64,000 nt of DNA from the NCBI RefSeq assembly GCF_000442275.2, contig NZ_KE557306.1, positions 62,001-126,000 of the forward strand, in the 5' to 3' direction. The DNA comes from Litoreibacter arenae DSM 19593 (GTDB taxonomy: Bacteria > Pseudomonadota > Alphaproteobacteria > Rhodobacterales > Rhodobacteraceae). Position numbers and translations under genes: made by a program. Shown in pieces: positions 1-9,305 of the stretch. The notes beneath the pieces were generated by a model. The model was not told where the DNA came from. It did not search any database and saw only the letters and a program-made list of their open reading frames with translations. Every line of letters begins with the position of its first letter. Position 1 is the stretch's first letter.

Positions 1-689
1 TAGGGCAGGTCGCTGGCCTCGGGTGTGGTCCACGGGCGGAACAGGAATTCGAGTGACGGGTCGGCGGTCGTGGCGAACTTGCCGTCGCCCATGACCAATC
101 CCAGAACGCAGGTTGCGAGGATGAACATCAGCTGGATGTAGAACACCATCGACACGGTGCTTTCGGTCGTGCGCAGGTATCTGGTCATGATGTGCAGGCC
201 GCCATAGCCGAAGGCGGCGGCGATGGGCAGCAGAGAGGCCAGCTGGAACGCTGACGTGCCGGGACGCAGGATGATAAGGACGCCCACCATCCCCGCGCCC
301 ACGGCGGCCCAGCGGCGGGGGCCGACAGTTTCACCCAGAAACAGCACCGAGAAGATGGTGATGACGAAGGGTGACACGAAGAACAGCGCCACGGCGTCGG
401 CCAGGGGCAGGGCAGCGAGCCCAAGGAAGAACGTCATGTTGGCGAAGAACACCATACTCGCCCGTGCCATTTGCGCGCCGACGCGGCGGGTCTTCAGCGC
501 GGCGAAGCCACCTTGGAATGGCACCATGAACAGCAACACGACGACCATGCCGACCAGCGAGCGGATCAGCACGATCTGGTGCAGCGCATAACCACCGGAC
601 AGGAATTTCATCGTCACGTCGTTCAGCGAGAACAATGTGACCGCTATGGCCGCGAAGATCGGGCCAAGGGTTGCGGGGGACAGCTTCAT
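1..689 (-). CDS. DMT-superfamily (EamA) transporter, truncated by window edge
   Basis: The reading frame starts with ATG at 689 on the minus strand and runs off the left edge, so about 229 N-terminal residues are visible and the C-terminus lies outside. The protein begins MKLSPATLGPIFAAIAV and is made of closely spaced hydrophobic helices separated by short basic loops, as in drug/metabolite exporters with duplicated EamA domains. The segment LPLADAVALFFVSPFV and the following LGETVGPRRW loop are typical of the end of the first EamA half. By family it is an inner-membrane exporter of small metabolites or amino acids; the substrate cannot be told. It lies 46 bases downstream of the DUF808 gene on the same strand and may be co-transcribed with it. 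Confidence 0.85.
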   Translation of the reverse strand, partial: MKLSPATLGPIFAAIAVTLFSLNDVTMKFLSGGYALHQIVLIRSLVGMVVVLLFMVPFQGGFAALKTRRVGAQMARASMVFFANMTFFLGLAALPLADAVALFFVSPFVITIFSVLFLGETVGPRRWAAVGAGMVGVLIILRPGTSAFQLASLLPIAAAFGYGGLHIMTRYLRTTESTVSMVFYIQLMFILATCVLGLVMGDGKFATTADPSLEFLFRPWTTPEASDLP

Positions 690-735
690 CGCGCGACGCT
701 AGGACAGCGTGCGGGTGTGGTCCAGCGTCAAACCG

Positions 736-1692
736 TTACTTGCCGCGCAGCGTGCGCCAAGCGGGGACCAGACCCTTGGTGGCCACGGGGATCAGCACAA
801 GGCCAAGTACAAGGCCGAATAGGCCGTCCAGCGTGGCCTTGGTGATCCATTGCACCGCACCTTGCGCCGTGCCCACCGCTTCGCCCGCGGCGTGGGATAT
901 GTCGTGGATGATGTGTTCGGGCAAGGTGAAGCCGAGCACGTCCAGCCCGTGGATCACGATGGACCCGCCGACCCAGAGCATTGCGGCGGTGCCGACGATC
1001 AGCAGCATTTTCAGGAAGCCCGGCATAGCCTTGACGATGCCGCGCCCGACCGAGCGGGTCGCGGCGAAAGTCGCGTTCCTGGCCATGGACAGGCCGATGT
1101 CGTCGGCTTTCACGATCAACCCGACGGAGCCATACACCAGCACGGTGATGCCGACAGCGACGGTGGCAAGGGTCGCGGCCTCCATTGCGAATGAGCTTGG
1201 AGGAATTTCTGCCAAGGCGATGGTCATGATCTCGGCGGACAGGATCAGGTCGGTCTTGATTGCGCCTGTGGCTTTCTCCTCCTCCAGATGGGCGGGGTCT
1301 TGCGGCAGATCTTCGGGCTGGTCGGCGTGATGGTCATGCTTGGTAAACAGATGCGCGACCTTCTCGGCACCCTCGAAACACAGATATGCGCCCCCCAGCA
1401 TCAGCAGCGGGGTAATCGCCCACGGCGCGAAGTTCGACAACAGCAGACCAATGGGCAGCAGATAGAGTAGCTTGTTCTTGAGCGACCCTTTGGCGATGCG
1501 CCAGACGAGGGGAAGTTCGCGCGACGCCTCGAACCCGTGCAGGTATTTGGGCGTCACTGCGGCGTCGTCGATCAACGCACCGGCGGCTTTCGCGCCTGCT
1601 TTGGCGGCTTGGCCCATCACGTCATCAACCGACGCGGCCGCGACTTTGGCGATACCGGCGACGTCGTCCAGAAGGGCAAGAAGTCCGCTCAT
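736..1692 (-). CDS. DUF808 family inner-membrane protein
   Basis: The 318-residue product starts MSGLLALLDDVAGIAK and carries the N-terminal stretch DDVMGQAAKAGAKAAGALIDDAAVTP that marks the DUF808 (YedI-like) family. Hydrophobic segments near residues 75-105, 165-190, 225-250 and 285-305 predict a polytopic inner-membrane protein. A charged His-rich loop (about 113-140, including KHDHHADQPEDLP) lies between the first and second groups of helices. The molecular role of the family is unknown. It follows the aldolase gene on the same strand, with a terminator-like hairpin between them, so it probably has its own promoter in that gap. Confidence 0.85.
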   Translation of the reverse strand: MSGLLALLDDVAGIAKVAAASVDDVMGQAAKAGAKAAGALIDDAAVTPKYLHGFEASRELPLVWRIAKGSLKNKLLYLLPIGLLLSNFAPWAITPLLMLGGAYLCFEGAEKVAHLFTKHDHHADQPEDLPQDPAHLEEEKATGAIKTDLILSAEIMTIALAEIPPSSFAMEAATLATVAVGITVLVYGSVGLIVKADDIGLSMARNATFAATRSVGRGIVKAMPGFLKMLLIVGTAAMLWVGGSIVIHGLDVLGFTLPEHIIHDISHAAGEAVGTAQGAVQWITKATLDGLFGLVLGLVLIPVATKGLVPAWRTLRGK

Positions 1693-1711
1693 ATATGCTC
1701 CCGTTTTAGAA

Positions 1712-1747
1712 AAAAGGCCACGTCTTCAAGGCGAAACGCGGCCTTTT
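1712..1747 (-). terminator. Rho-independent terminator behind the aldolase gene
   Basis: On the minus strand an 11-base stem (AAAAGGCCGCG pairing with CGTGGCCTTTT, one G-T wobble) encloses a 14-base loop and is followed by a T-run. It begins 22 bases after the aldolase stop codon. It probably ends the aldolase transcript before the DUF808 gene. Confidence 0.7.
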
Positions 1748-1768
1748 CAATACAAGTTTCCCAGAGGA

Positions 1769-2422
1769 TCAGACGATCTTGATACCAGCCTTTTCCGCGT
1801 CTTTCATGAAGGCGTCCAGCCCTTTGTCGGTCAACACATGGTTGGCCATGTTCCGGATCACCGCAGGCGGAGCGGTCGCCACGTCGGCGCCGACCTTGGC
1901 GCAATCCGACATGTGGTTGGCGGAGCGGATGGACGCGGCGAGGATTTCGGTCTCGTAGCCGTAGTTGTCGTAGATCTCGCGGATGTCGGCGATCAGCTCC
2001 ATCCCGTCGAGGTTCAGGTCGTCCAGACGGCCGATGAAGGGCGAGATGAACGTCGCGCCGACCTTGGCGGCCAGCAACGCCTGATTGGCGGAGAAACACA
2101 GCGTGACGTTGACCATGTTGCCTTCGCCGGTCAACACCTTGCAGGCCTTCAAGCCGTCCCATGTCAGCGGCACTTTGATGGCAATGTTCTCGGCGATTTT
2201 GGCCAGCTTGCGGCCCTCGGCGATCATGTCGTCGGCCTTCAACGCGACGACCTCGGCGGAGACGGGGCCATCGACGATGTCGCAGATTTCCTTGGTCACT
2301 TCCAGAATGTCGCGGCCCGACTTGGCGATCAGCGAGGGGTTGGTCGTCACCCCGTCCACGATGCCCAGTGCGTTCAGTTCCTTGATGTCGTCGATTTCGG
2401 CGGTGTCTACGAAGAATTTCAT
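1769..2422 (-). CDS. fsa: Transaldolase-like fructose-6-phosphate aldolase
   Basis: The 217-residue protein begins [16 protein letters not shown] and has the short transaldolase/FSA architecture: [13 protein letters not shown] near the N-terminus, the Schiff-base lysine region [14 protein letters not shown] around residues 84-97, and the C-terminal helix [12 protein letters not shown]. Its length matches the roughly 220-residue bacterial short transaldolase family (TalC/FSA), not the 320-residue classical transaldolase. It should catalyse a transaldolase or fructose-6-phosphate aldolase reaction in the cytoplasmic pentose phosphate network. The ATG at 2422 is chosen because homologues start with MKFF; further upstream in-frame starts would add an unrelated extension. 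It is divergent from priA, with 88 bases shared for promoters. Confidence 0.9.
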   Translation of the reverse strand: MKFFVDTAEIDDIKELNALGIVDGVTTNPSLIAKSGRDILEVTKEICDIVDGPVSAEVVALKADDMIAEGRKLAKIAENIAIKVPLTWDGLKACKVLTGEGNMVNVTLCFSANQALLAAKVGATFISPFIGRLDDLNLDGMELIADIREIYDNYGYETEILAASIRSANHMSDCAKVGADVATAPPAVIRNMANHVLTDKGLDAFMKDAEKAGIKIV

Positions 2423-2510
2423 TGGGTATGCCTTTCGGTGGGCGGTTGGTCTCGTTAAGTGTGGCTTTACCTCAATTGCGTAGGTGAGAGCAAACGGTGA
2501 AGGGGCAGTC

Positions 2511-4688
2511 GTGAGCGGGTTTTTCCATGAAGGCGAGTTGGTGGGGGTCGTGACCACCCAGCCTTTGGACCGCATGCTCGACTACAAAGCGCCGGAGGGC
2601 GGTTGCCACTTGGGCGCGTTTGTCGAGGTGCCGCTGGGCCCGCGCAAGGTTCTGGGCGTGGTCTGGGGGCCGGGCAAGGGCGATTTCGACTATGCCAAGG
2701 TCCGCTCGGTCATACGGGTGCTGGACGTGCCACCGATGCGCGACGAGATGAAGGACTTTCTGACCCGCGCGGGGGCATACACGCTGACCCCGCTGAGCGC
2801 GATGGTGCGGCTGGCGACCCGCTCGCCCGGATTGGGCGACCCGCCCGCGATGCGCAAGGTGTTCCGCATGGGCACAGGCGAGGTCGACCGAATGACCCCC
2901 GCCCGCGAAAAGGTGCTGGCCGTGCTGGAGGAGTTCGGCGGCTTGTCGTTTACGTTGAAAGAACTGGCGGAGCAGGCGGGCGTGGGACCGTCCGTGGTCA
3001 AGGGATTGGCAGCGCAGGGGGCTGTGCGCGAGGAGGATAGCCCGCGCGATTTACCTTTCGCACGGCTGGACCCGTCACGGCCCGGCAAGGAACTGACCGA
3101 CGATCAGGCGGCGGCGGTCGCAGCTTTGGACCGTGACGGGTATTCCACGACATTGCTAAAAGGCGTGACGGGGTCGGGCAAAACGGAGGTGTATCTGGAA
3201 GCGGTGGCGGCGTGCTTGCGAAGGGGACGGCAGGCCTTGGTGCTGTTGCCGGAGATTGCCCTGACCTCGGAATTCCTGACCCGCGTGGAAGAACGCTTTG
3301 GCGCGCGGCCTGCGGAATGGCATTCCGGTGTGACGATGACCGAACGCCGCCGCGTCTGGCGTATGGTCGCCGATGGCGGGGCGGAACTGGTCGTGGGCGC
3401 GCGCTCGGCGCTGTTCCTGCCCTACCGCGATCTTGGGTTGATCGTGGTGGATGAGGAGCACGACAGCTCCTACAAGCAGGAAGACGGTGTGCTGTACAAT
3501 GCCCGTGATATGACCGTGTTGCGGGCGTCCTTGTGCGGGGCGCAGGTGGTGCTGGCCTCGGCCACGCCGTCGCTGGAGACATGGGCCAACGCGGAGGCGG
3601 GGAAATATGCGCGGGTGGAGTTGACCTCGCGATTTGGCGACGCGGTGCTGCCGGAGATGCGGGCGATCGACATGCGGCGCGAGGACCTGCCCGGTTCGCG
3701 CTGGGTGTCGCCTACCTTGCAGCGAGAGATCGCCAAGCGGATCGAGAAGGGCGAGCAATCGCTGGTGTTCCTGAACCGTCGCGGCTACGCGCCGATGACG
3801 ATCTGCCGCGCATGCGGGCATCAGATCATGTGCGACCATTGCGACGCCCGGATGGTGGAGCACCGGTTCTTGAAGCGCCTGATGTGCCACCAATGCGGCG
3901 AGACGAAACCGATGCCGACCGCCTGTCCCTCCTGCGAGGCGGAGGACCGGCTGGCCCCCATCGGCCCCGGTGTGGAGCGCATGGGCGAGGAGCTGGCAGA
4001 GCTGTTCCCCGACGCGAAGGTCGTGGTGCTGTCGTCGGACCTCTACGGCACCTCGCGCGAATTGAAAGCGCATATCGAAGCAATTGCCGAGGGTGGCGCG
4101 GATATCATCATCGGCACGCAACTTGTGGCCAAGGGGCACAACTTCCCGCACCTGACCTTGGTGGGGGTGATTGATGCCGACCTTGGCTTGCAGGGCTCCG
4201 ACCTGCGGGCGGCGGAAAAGACGTTCCAGTTGATGCGGCAGGTGGCCGGTCGGGCAGGACGTGCGGAGAAGCGCGGGGTTGCATTGATGCAGACCTTCCA
4301 GCCGGAGCATCCGGTCATCACCGCCATCCTGAACGGTGACGAGGAGGCGTTCTGGCGGGCCGAGGCGGCGGAGCGAGAGCAGGCGGGGATGCCGCCATAC
4401 GGACGCATGGCAGGGGTGATCCTGTCGGGGCCGGAGGTCGGGCCGGTGTTCGATCTGGGCAACGCGCTGGCGCGCAATGACGGGGCTTTAAAGCGCGTGG
4501 GTGCTCAGGTCTACGGGCCTGCGCCCGCACCGATCGCGCGGATTCGCGGGCGGCATCGTGTCCGGCTGCTGGTTAAGGCCCCGAAAGGGGCCGCGTTACA
4601 GGGTGCGCTGGCGGATTGGATCAAGCCGGTGCGGCTGAAAGGCGATTTGCGGTTGCAGATCGACATCGACCCGCAGAGCTTCTTTTGA
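2511..4688 (+). CDS. priA: Primosomal protein N' (replication restart helicase PriA)
   Basis: This is a superfamily 2 DNA helicase that reloads the replisome at stalled forks. The N-terminal DNA-binding region contains [17 protein letters not shown]. Walker A is [12 protein letters not shown] around residues 218-229 and Walker B is VVDEEHD around residue 314. A zinc-binding block of eight cysteines runs from about C432 to C475 ([13 protein letters not shown] and MCHQCGE...CPSC). The C-terminal domain contains [13 protein letters not shown] (helicase motif VI). The start is taken as GTG 2511 because GAAGGGG lies five bases upstream; an in-frame GTG at 2484 is possible but would add nine non-conserved residues. 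The 725 residues are normal for the family. Confidence 0.96.
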   Translation: MSGFFHEGELVGVVTTQPLDRMLDYKAPEGGCHLGAFVEVPLGPRKVLGVVWGPGKGDFDYAKVRSVIRVLDVPPMRDEMKDFLTRAGAYTLTPLSAMVRLATRSPGLGDPPAMRKVFRMGTGEVDRMTPAREKVLAVLEEFGGLSFTLKELAEQAGVGPSVVKGLAAQGAVREEDSPRDLPFARLDPSRPGKELTDDQAAAVAALDRDGYSTTLLKGVTGSGKTEVYLEAVAACLRRGRQALVLLPEIALTSEFLTRVEERFGARPAEWHSGVTMTERRRVWRMVADGGAELVVGARSALFLPYRDLGLIVVDEEHDSSYKQEDGVLYNARDMTVLRASLCGAQVVLASATPSLETWANAEAGKYARVELTSRFGDAVLPEMRAIDMRREDLPGSRWVSPTLQREIAKRIEKGEQSLVFLNRRGYAPMTICRACGHQIMCDHCDARMVEHRFLKRLMCHQCGETKPMPTACPSCEAEDRLAPIGPGVERMGEELAELFPDAKVVVLSSDLYGTSRELKAHIEAIAEGGADIIIGTQLVAKGHNFPHLTLVGVIDADLGLQGSDLRAAEKTFQLMRQVAGRAGRAEKRGVALMQTFQPEHPVITAILNGDEEAFWRAEAAEREQAGMPPYGRMAGVILSGPEVGPVFDLGNALARNDGALKRVGAQVYGPAPAPIARIRGRHRVRLLVKAPKGAALQGALADWIKPVRLKGDLRLQIDIDPQSFF

Positions 4689-4693
4689 GAACG

Positions 4694-4727
4694 ACCCTCC
4701 GGGGGGAATATTTATCGAAGCAATGAA
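4694..4727 (+). repeat. Intergenic ATATTT-GAAGCAATGA box behind priA
   Basis: Six bases after the priA stop is a G/C-rich run (CCCTCCGGGGGG) followed by AATATTTATCGAAGCAATGAAG. The second half matches the box found at 22321-22345 and 47987-48010 (GGTATTTNTGAAGCAATGATG). All copies lie just downstream of plus-strand genes. The function is unknown; it may take part in 3' end formation. Confidence 0.5.
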
Positions 4728-4787
4728 GCATGAGGTTGCGTCTTTCCAAGGGCGTTCGGGCTGGTTAAAACGGGCGGAACTTTGGGG

Positions 4788-5867
4788 ATGACTGACATGA
4801 CGATCACGCCGCAGCCGGGGATCATGGAGATCGAGCTTTACCAATCCGGTGCCTCGAAGATCGAGGGCGTATCGGATGTCGTGAAACTGTCATCAAACGA
4901 GAACCCGCACGGGCCGTCGAAACGCGCTTTGGATGTGTTCCGGCAGTCGGCGGGGGAGTTGCACCTGTATCCCTCCACCGACCACGCAAGCTTGCGCGAG
5001 GCGATTGGCGAGGTGCAGGGGATGGACCCTGCGCAGATCGTGTGCGGGGTTGGCTCGGACGAGATTATCTCGTTTTTGTGCTACGCCTATGCGGGGCCGG
5101 GAGACGAGGTTCTGTATACGGAACACGGGTTTTCCATGTACCGTATCTCGGCGCTGGCTGCGGGGGCCACGCCGGTCGTAGCACCTGAGACCGAACGGAC
5201 CACCGATGTGGACAAGCTGCTGGCCGCGGTGACGGAGCGGACGCGGCTGGTGTTTATCGCCAACCCGAACAACCCGACCGGAACGATGATCGACGAGGTG
5301 GAAGTGGCGCGGTTGGCGGACGGGTTGCCGGAGGGTTGTTTGCTGGTGCTGGACGGGGCCTATGCCGAGTTCGTCGACGGGTTCGACGCGGGCAAGGCGG
5401 TGATCGACGCGCGGGACAATGTGTTCATGACACGGACATTTTCCAAGATCTACGGGCTGGGCGGCTTGCGCATCGGTTATGGCTACGGCCCACAAGATAT
5501 CGTCGATACGCTGAACCGCGTGCGCGGGCCGTTCAACCTGTCGGTACCGGCTTTGAAGGCAGCGGAAGCGGCGATGCGGGATGTGGGTTACACCGACTGG
5601 TGCCGCGCCGAGAACGCGCGGATGCGCGGCTGGATGGAACGGGAACTACAAGCGATGGGCGTCGCGCTGGACCCGTCGCAGGCGAATTTCGTGCTGGCAC
5701 GGTTCGAGGATCAGGCCAAGGCGCAGGCAGTTGACGCGCATCTTAAAACCAAGGGACTGATCGTGCGGATGGTGGCAGGCTACGGCCTGCCAAACTGCCT
5801 GCGCATCACCGTCGGGACCGAGGCCGCGTGCAAGCGCGTAATCGTGGCCATCAAGGAGGTGCTCTGA
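4788..5867 (+). CDS. hisC: Histidinol-phosphate/aromatic aminotransferase
   Basis: This is a fold-type I PLP aminotransferase of about 359 residues. Visible signatures are [12 protein letters not shown] near the N-terminus, [12 protein letters not shown] in the middle, and [16 protein letters not shown] with the PLP lysine at about K220. These match the HisC family. Its partner gene, tyrC, follows with no gap (stop at 5865-5867, next ATG at 5868). That context suggests it may work on aromatic keto acids or prephenate as well as, or instead of, imidazole-acetol phosphate. The ATG at 4788 is preceded by GGCGGAA; ATG 4797 is an alternative start. Sequence alone does not settle substrate preference. 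Confidence 0.88.
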   Translation: MTDMTITPQPGIMEIELYQSGASKIEGVSDVVKLSSNENPHGPSKRALDVFRQSAGELHLYPSTDHASLREAIGEVQGMDPAQIVCGVGSDEIISFLCYAYAGPGDEVLYTEHGFSMYRISALAAGATPVVAPETERTTDVDKLLAAVTERTRLVFIANPNNPTGTMIDEVEVARLADGLPEGCLLVLDGAYAEFVDGFDAGKAVIDARDNVFMTRTFSKIYGLGGLRIGYGYGPQDIVDTLNRVRGPFNLSVPALKAAEAAMRDVGYTDWCRAENARMRGWMERELQAMGVALDPSQANFVLARFEDQAKAQAVDAHLKTKGLIVRMVAGYGLPNCLRITVGTEAACKRVIVAIKEVL

Positions 5868-6782
5868 ATGGCACAACTCTATGACCGCGTGGCCCTGATC
5901 GGGTTGGGGCTGATCGCGGGGTCGCTGTTTTACGCGATGAAACGCGCCGGATTGGCAGGAGTAGTCGTGGGCTACGCACGCTCGGCCGAGACCCGTGATG
6001 TCGCGCGGGAGATCGGGTTGTGCGACCGCGTTGTGGACAGCGCGGCCGAGGCCGTCGAGGGTGCTGATCTGGTGATCCTGTGCGTTCCGGTTGGCGCCAT
6101 GGGGGCAGTGGCCGCCGAGATAGCGCCGCATTTGAAACAGGGCGCACTGGTGTCGGATGTCGGCTCCACCAAGGGCGCAGTGATCGAGGCGGTCGCCCCG
6201 CATTTGCCCGAGGGCGTGCATTTCATTCCCGCGCACCCGCTGGCGGGGACGGAGCAGTCCGGTCCGCGCTCCGGTTTTGCGGAACTGTTCGACAACCGCT
6301 GGTGCCTGCTGACGCCTTTGGAGGGGACCGACCCGGAAGTGCTGGAACGATACAAAGAGTTGTGGCGGCAGATGGGCTCGAACGTGGACGAGATGGACGC
6401 ACCGCACCATGATCTGGTGCTGGCGGTGACCTCGCACACGCCGCACCTGATTGCCTATACGATGGTCGGCGTGGCGGACGATCTGGGGCGCGTGACCGAC
6501 AGCGAAGTGGTGCAATATTCCGCCGCCGGTTTCCGCGACTTCACGCGGATCGCGGCGTCAGACCCGACCATGTGGCGGGACGTGTTTCTGGCGAACAAGG
6601 ACGCGACGCTGGAAATTCTGGGCCGCTTCACCGAGGAGTTGTTCGCCCTGCAACGCGCTATCCGAACCGGCGACGGGGAGCAATTGCACGACTACTTCAC
6701 CCGTACCCGCGCCATCCGGCGCGGCATCATTGAGGCGGGGCAGGACACCGACGCGCCGAACTTCGGGCGGAACGCGAAATGA
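5868..6782 (+). CDS. tyrC: Prephenate/arogenate dehydrogenase
   Basis: The 304-residue protein starts with a Rossmann NAD(P)-binding motif (VALIGLGLIAGSL) and continues with DVGSTKGAVIEAV and HFIPAHPLAGTEQSGP, the substrate-side motif of the TyrA/TyrC family. The helical C-terminal dimerisation domain holds AVTSHTPHLIAYTMV. It should carry out oxidative decarboxylation of prephenate or arogenate in tyrosine synthesis. It has no chorismate mutase or ACT domain fused to it, so it is the monofunctional form. It is translationally linked to the hisC-like gene upstream and overlaps the extensin-like gene downstream through an ATGA. Confidence 0.93.
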   Translation: MAQLYDRVALIGLGLIAGSLFYAMKRAGLAGVVVGYARSAETRDVAREIGLCDRVVDSAAEAVEGADLVILCVPVGAMGAVAAEIAPHLKQGALVSDVGSTKGAVIEAVAPHLPEGVHFIPAHPLAGTEQSGPRSGFAELFDNRWCLLTPLEGTDPEVLERYKELWRQMGSNVDEMDAPHHDLVLAVTSHTPHLIAYTMVGVADDLGRVTDSEVVQYSAAGFRDFTRIAASDPTMWRDVFLANKDATLEILGRFTEELFALQRAIRTGDGEQLHDYFTRTRAIRRGIIEAGQDTDAPNFGRNAK

Positions 6783-7624
6783 GGTGGCTGGCGGTGGCAG
6801 TAGCCTTGTTGGCCGGAATGGCGCAGGCGAATACAGGCACGTCGCTGCGGCCTGCGCCACGCGAGCCGATTGCAGCCCCGGCCCCGGCGCGGGCGGTGAT
6901 CGTCGATGTCTCGGACTCGCAGCTTGCCCCGCGACGGTCACTGCGCCCTGACAAGCGGCGCGGATCAGGCGCGCGAAGTGGCACACGGCGCAACACGTTC
7001 GGGCAGCAACTGAGAGAAGCTTTCCGGCAGAAGCCGAAAGCTCAGGGCGCTATCGCCCCTGCAACGCGCAAAGGATCGAAGCGGGTTGCGAAGGGGCTGC
7101 AAGGCTCGGTCTGTGGCGATCCTAACATTCGTGGTGTGAAGATCAGCCGAATTCCGGGTAAGATCAGGGGCTGCGGGCTGGATAGTGGGGTGAAGGTCAC
7201 CGCGGTGTCCGGCGTGGCGTTGACGCAGCATGCGACGATTGATTGCACGACGGCAAAGGCGCTGAATGCGTGGGTGGAGCAGGGGGTGAAGCCGGTCGTT
7301 GGGCGACGTGGCGGTGGCGTAAAGTCGCTGAGAGTCGTGGCGCACTACGCTTGCCGGACCCGCAACAACAAGCGCGGCGGGAAGATCTCGGAGCACGGGC
7401 GCGGGCGGGCGGTGGATATTGCCGCGATCAACCTCAAGGACGGCTCGTCGATGACGGTATTGAAAGGCTGGCGCAGCGCCAAGAACGGGCCTGCCCTGAA
7501 GAAGATGCACAAGGCAGCTTGTGGGCCGTTTGGCACGGTTCTGGGCCCCAATGCCGACCGCTATCATCAGGACCACTTCCATTTCGACACCGCGCGGTAT
7601 CGGTCCGGTAGATACTGTCGTTAG
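6779..7624 (+). CDS. Extensin-like C-terminal domain protein (LAS-type peptidase fold)
   Basis: The 281-residue product has a signal peptide (about residues 1-18, MRWLAVAVALLAGMAQA), a basic low-complexity linker to about residue 100, and an extensin-like C-terminal domain. Metal-site motifs of the LAS metallopeptidase fold are visible: SEHGRGRAVDI and the C-terminal DHFHFD (about 265-270), plus paired cysteines. By family it is probably periplasmic and acts on peptidoglycan. The start codon overlaps the tyrC stop (ATGA at 6779-6782), so translation is coupled to an amino acid biosynthesis gene, which is functionally unexpected. It is convergent with the DUF2125 gene; the two stop codons overlap within TTAG at 7621-7624. 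Confidence 0.86.
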   Translation: MRWLAVAVALLAGMAQANTGTSLRPAPREPIAAPAPARAVIVDVSDSQLAPRRSLRPDKRRGSGARSGTRRNTFGQQLREAFRQKPKAQGAIAPATRKGSKRVAKGLQGSVCGDPNIRGVKISRIPGKIRGCGLDSGVKVTAVSGVALTQHATIDCTTAKALNAWVEQGVKPVVGRRGGGVKSLRVVAHYACRTRNNKRGGKISEHGRGRAVDIAAINLKDGSSMTVLKGWRSAKNGPALKKMHKAACGPFGTVLGPNADRYHQDHFHFDTARYRSGRYCR

Positions 7625-8622
7625 CGCAGGTTGAGCGTCGGTGCCGGTCCCAAGGGGATCGGGCCAAGGAACATCCGGGCGTTTGAAAAGGTGAGGGGTG
7701 CATCGAGCGAGTTTTCGGACCCCGACAGCTTGGCGAGGAAGCCCAGACCCAGTTCCACGGCGGACGCGGCCTCTGCCGGGACGGCGCCCGCGCTCACGGC
7801 GAGCGTCAGCATCTCGCGCCAGTTGCGGGCGTTCAGTGCGATCTCGCCGGACGGGTAGCCGTCAGAATCAACGGTCAGGTCGCCCTTTGCGCGGAGCCGC
7901 AATTCGCCCCAGGTGCCGCTGGCGTCCTTGACCGCGAGCGTGGTGATGTCGGGGCGTCTGTCTTCTATCACGCGGATATCGAGCGGGCTGGCAAAGGCGA
8001 TTTCGCTGTCGAAGGTGAAGCCCTCGATCACGTCTGGCAATGTGCCGCCCGCGTCGACCAGATCGCGCAAGGCGTCACCGGGGGTGACCGTGTCAGCCTG
8101 CGCCGCGATGTCGTATGTCATCTCCTTTCCGACGGTCCGGCGGATGGCCGCATTCACCTTGTCGGCGGCAGATGTCCAGCCTTGGGTCGACGTCAGGTTG
8201 GCCCCTTCGACCACAACAGTCGCGCTGTCGAGTTCCAGTCTGCTATTGGGTAGAACTTTAAGGGAAGCCGTCATCTTGCTGGTTTCAAGGTTAATTTTCT
8301 GAAACGGCGTCGCCAGTGTTTGCGTATTGGGCCAGGCTGCGATCAAATGGTTAGGTTGGTAGCTAAGTGAAAATATCTGAAAGAACGGGGCCGACCAGCT
8401 CAGTCCCGTGTCGGGGTCGGTCAGTTGCACATCGGTGATCGTGGTGTCGAAACGGTTGGGAAAGCCGCGCACCTTGAGGTCGGAATATTCCACCTGCCAG
8501 CCCTCGGCGCGGCGCGCGTCCAGCCAGCCCTCGGTCGCTTTTTGCGATGCGGTTGCGCCCACCACCCAGTAGGCGGCCCATGCGGTGGCGGCGACCACAA
8601 CGACGATCAAGAGCTTGCGCAT
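7621..8622 (-). CDS. DUF2125 domain-containing protein
   Basis: The 333-residue protein has an N-terminal membrane anchor or signal (MRKLLIVVVVAATAWAAYWVVG) and then the DUF2125 pattern: GWQVEYSDLKVRGFPNRFDTTI followed by beta-rich sequence with FSLSYQPNHLIAAWP. The family is common in alphaproteobacteria. The repeated long beta strands resemble AsmA-like envelope proteins, but that comparison is inference and no function is established. The C-terminal stop overlaps the stop of the convergent extensin-like gene. Confidence 0.85.
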   Translation of the reverse strand: MRKLLIVVVVAATAWAAYWVVGATASQKATEGWLDARRAEGWQVEYSDLKVRGFPNRFDTTITDVQLTDPDTGLSWSAPFFQIFSLSYQPNHLIAAWPNTQTLATPFQKINLETSKMTASLKVLPNSRLELDSATVVVEGANLTSTQGWTSAADKVNAAIRRTVGKEMTYDIAAQADTVTPGDALRDLVDAGGTLPDVIEGFTFDSEIAFASPLDIRVIEDRRPDITTLAVKDASGTWGELRLRAKGDLTVDSDGYPSGEIALNARNWREMLTLAVSAGAVPAEAASAVELGLGFLAKLSGSENSLDAPLTFSNARMFLGPIPLGPAPTLNLR

Positions 8623-8687
8623 GTGGTTTGTCCTTTTCCCGAAACCCGTGATGCTGTTTACAGGGCCGCAGATGGAAGGACCAGATG

Positions 8688-9224
8688 ATGAGTGACACCC
8701 CCCTTTGGGTCTTTGGCTATGGATCGCTGATGTGGAATCCGGGCTTCGAACCTGCGGAACAGGTGCTTGCGCGGCTGAACGGGTTTCACCGCTCGTTTTG
8801 CATGTGGTCGATCCACCACCGCGGCTCGGAAGATGAGCCGGGGCTGGTGCTTGCCTTGGACGAAGCGGATGCGGCTTGCGAAGGCGTCGCGATGCGCGTG
8901 GCGGATGCTGAGCGGGACCGTGTGCTGGAATATCTACGGGAGCGGGAACTGATTTCGGCGGCCTATGTCGAGCAGGTGCATGATCTGGAATTGCGCGACG
9001 GACGGGAGGTGCCTGCGGTGTGCTATGTGATCGAGCAGGACCACGTTCAATATTGTGGCGGGCTGGATCTGGAGCGGCAGGCGCAGGTGATTTCCAAGGC
9101 GGTCGGTGGCCGCGGGTTGAACACCGAATATCTGTATAACACCGCGCAGCAACTCGATGCGTTTGGTATCGAGGACGCCGATATGGCGTGGTTGGTCGCG
9201 CGGGTACGGCAACTGGCGGGGTAG
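8688..9224 (+). CDS. ChaC-like gamma-glutamylcyclotransferase
   Basis: The product of about 178 residues carries the gamma-glutamylcyclotransferase signature VFGYGSLMWNPGF at residues 8-20, then LNGFHRSFCMWSIHHRG and the conserved YLRERELISAAYVE region holding the likely catalytic glutamate. It matches the ChaC branch, which degrades glutathione to 5-oxoproline and Cys-Gly in the cytoplasm. GGAAGGA sits 7 bases upstream of ATG 8688 and 4 bases upstream of an alternative ATG at 8685. It is divergent from the DUF2125 gene and precedes the motor pair by about 80 bases on the same strand. Confidence 0.9.
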   Translation: MSDTPLWVFGYGSLMWNPGFEPAEQVLARLNGFHRSFCMWSIHHRGSEDEPGLVLALDEADAACEGVAMRVADAERDRVLEYLRERELISAAYVEQVHDLELRDGREVPAVCYVIEQDHVQYCGGLDLERQAQVISKAVGGRGLNTEYLYNTAQQLDAFGIEDADMAWLVARVRQLAG

Positions 9225-9305
9225 TTTCCCCTTTGAAAAGCGCCTTCGGCCCCGTATCATATCCTGCATAAAAAGAAGTCCGAGCATGTCAGAGGCCCCG
9301 ATTTG

